Positions 4,492-5,612 of a stretch of 5,612 nucleotides of DNA are shown piece by piece. Below the pieces are notes generated by a model. The model was not told where the DNA came from, did no database searches, and saw only the letters and a program-made list of their open reading frames with translations. This stretch comes from Elusimicrobiaceae bacterium. Its GTDB lineage: Bacteria; Elusimicrobiota; Elusimicrobia; Elusimicrobiales; Elusimicrobiaceae. The DNA lies in NCBI GenBank assembly GCA_017647245.1, contig JAGCKY010000022.1, positions 1-5,612 of the forward strand, written 5' to 3'. The stretch's first letter is position 1; each line of letters begins with the position of its first letter. Made by a program: the position numbers and the translations under genes.

Positions 4492-5612
4492 TTATACGGT
4501 TTCTTTGAGCGAAGCCATAAAGTTTTGCCAGCCGTCTTTGGCCTCGCCGCCACCTTGGGCAAAGTCCGGCCGTCCACCGGCGCGACCGTTCAGATTTGCG
4601 GCGATTTGTTTGGCTACTTCCAATGCATTGGTGTTAGGCAGTTGCCCCACCATTTTGACAACAAACGAGCGTTTACCGTCACGGTCTGTGCTGACCACCA
4701 CCAGCGCTTTTTGATATTTTTGCCCGATGGTATCGGCAATCGTGCGCAATTCGCGCGGTTGTGCACCTTCGGCATTTTGCAGAACAAGTGTTGCGCCGTT
4801 TTTCATGGTAAAGCTGACTTGGGCCACACCACCGGCCGCCAAGGTTTTTTCGCGGAAAGCCGCGTAGCGTTTTTTGACTTCTTTAAGCTCATCTAAAATT
4901 TGATTTAAACGCGCGCCGATTTCCGGCACCGGCACCATTAAACGCGCGGCCATATTTTCCACACCCGCATTTACTTTTTTCAAATAATCCAATGCTGCTT
5001 TACCTGCCGCGCCTTCAATACGGCGCACGCCTGCGGAAAGCGAACCTTCTTTAAGCGGCACAATGGTAATCACTTGCGCGGTATTGGTCACGTGTGTTCC
5101 GCCGCAGAGTTCCAAGCTGTATTTTTCTTCGGGCTTTTCAAAACTGCCCCCCATGAGCACAAAGCGCGCCGGGTCTGCATACGTTTCACCCAACAAAGTT
5201 ACCGCGCCGAGTTTGGCCGCGTCTTTCAAAGGGCGTTCTTCGCAAACAACCGGCAGAGCGTCATCAATGGCTTGCTGGGTAATTTGCCACACTTTTTTCC
5301 ACTCGTCTTGTGTCGGAGTTTTAGATAAAGTATAGTCAAAGCGGAAACGCTCCGGCGATACAAAAGACCCACTCTGATGTACGCCCGTGCCAAACACTTG
5401 GCGCAAGGCAGCATTGAGCACGTGAATGGCGCTGTGATTAGCCGCAGCACGCGCGCGTAAATCCTTATTGACTTGCAAGGCCACTTTGTCGCCAACAGAT
5501 AATGTGCCGTTTATTTTATGATTGAAAATTTTGCCAATGGGTTTTTGCACGTCCAACACGCATGCGATTTCTTGTCCGTCTATTGCAATGACGCCTGTGT
5601 CGCCCACTTGGC
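4492..5612 (-). CDS. alaS: Alanyl-tRNA synthetase, editing and C-Ala domains (5' part outside window)
   Basis: AlaRS charges tRNA-Ala with alanine and removes misattached serine or glycine. The visible 372 residues begin within the conserved GGQVGDTG stretch; the GTG at 5607-5605 is the Val of that motif, not a start. Counting from that Val, the editing domain zinc ligands are present: H58 and H62 (NHSAIHVLN), then C168 and H172 in CGGTHV. The SAGVRRIEG motif follows near 191-199, then a coiled-coil linker (about 228-255). The C-Ala oligomerisation/tRNA-binding domain ends with GGRPDFAQGGG (about 345-354). The 203 residues after the CGGTH Cys match the spacing in E. coli AlaRS (C666 of 876), so about 500 N-terminal residues with the catalytic and tRNA-recognition domains lie outside. 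The stop is TAA at 4494-4492. The HxxxH motif reads HSAIH rather than the more common HTATH, but the metal ligands are intact. No fault is seen. Confidence 0.97.
   Translation of the reverse strand, partial: QVGDTGVIAIDGQEIACVLDVQKPIGKIFNHKINGTLSVGDKVALQVNKDLRARAAANHSAIHVLNAALRQVFGTGVHQSGSFVSPERFRFDYTLSKTPTQDEWKKVWQITQQAIDDALPVVCEERPLKDAAKLGAVTLLGETYADPARFVLMGGSFEKPEEKYSLELCGGTHVTNTAQVITIVPLKEGSLSAGVRRIEGAAGKAALDYLKKVNAGVENMAARLMVPVPEIGARLNQILDELKEVKKRYAAFREKTLAAGGVAQVSFTMKNGATLVLQNAEGAQPRELRTIADTIGQKYQKALVVVSTDRDGKRSFVVKMVGQLPNTNALEVAKQIAANLNGRAGGRPDFAQGGGEAKDGWQNFMASLKETV

Noticed and set aside
4484..5335. Plus-strand frames opposite alaS
   Set aside because: They are shadows of the alaS reading frame, with no recognisable protein.
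5605..5607. GTG as a start codon of an alaS-like protein
   Set aside because: It is the Val of the conserved GGQVGDTG segment, and the frame stays open to the window edge, so the true start is outside.

Overview
The window holds two housekeeping genes read from the minus strand and cut by the window edges: mutS (left) and alaS (right). Between them lie a short accessory stretch with a tRNA-Tyr gene on the plus strand, a type IV pilin-like gene and a small secreted helical protein, both on the minus strand, and several palindromic, repeat-like elements. The source is a bacterium with mid-40s to about 50% GC by eye. The pilin's N-terminal helix followed by LPQYQKAV, its Cys-rich C-terminal half and the translated palindromes in its leader recall pilins of gut Elusimicrobiota. 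That is recognition from memory, not a search, so the taxonomic call is tentative.

Layout: 1-2337, mutS on minus, 3' end outside the window, broken by an apparent 1-base deletion in a short A run (T run 1554-1556 on plus). 2338-2619, intergenic, with a tRNA promoter (TATAAT at 2566-2571) and small inverted repeats. 2620-2703, tRNA-Tyr(GTA) on plus, followed by an intrinsic hairpin terminator. 2741-2890, a GC-rich non-coding stretch with three hairpins. 2899-3561, prepilin gene on minus. A 117-bp palindromic element (3412-3528) lies in frame inside its leader coding region. A second, 98-bp cruciform-like palindrome (3587-3684) lies in its 5' UTR. A consensus-like promoter (3712-3739) has a 12-base homopolymer as most of its spacer. 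3783-3810, terminator of the next gene. 3840-4358, small exported protein on minus. 4425-4483, nested inverted repeat. 4492-5612, the C-terminal part of alaS on minus.

The most notable picture is the pilin locus. A palindromic mobile-type repeat has become coding sequence for the part of prepilin that prepilin peptidase should remove, so the insertion would be harmless to the mature pilin. The same gene has a homopolymer tract between -35 and -10, a classical phase-variation arrangement. The neighbouring mutS, whose product would suppress slippage in such tracts, is itself frameshifted at a short homopolymer, unless that is a sequence error. mutS and alaS otherwise show normal family motifs. 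No CRISPR array, transposase or phage gene was seen.
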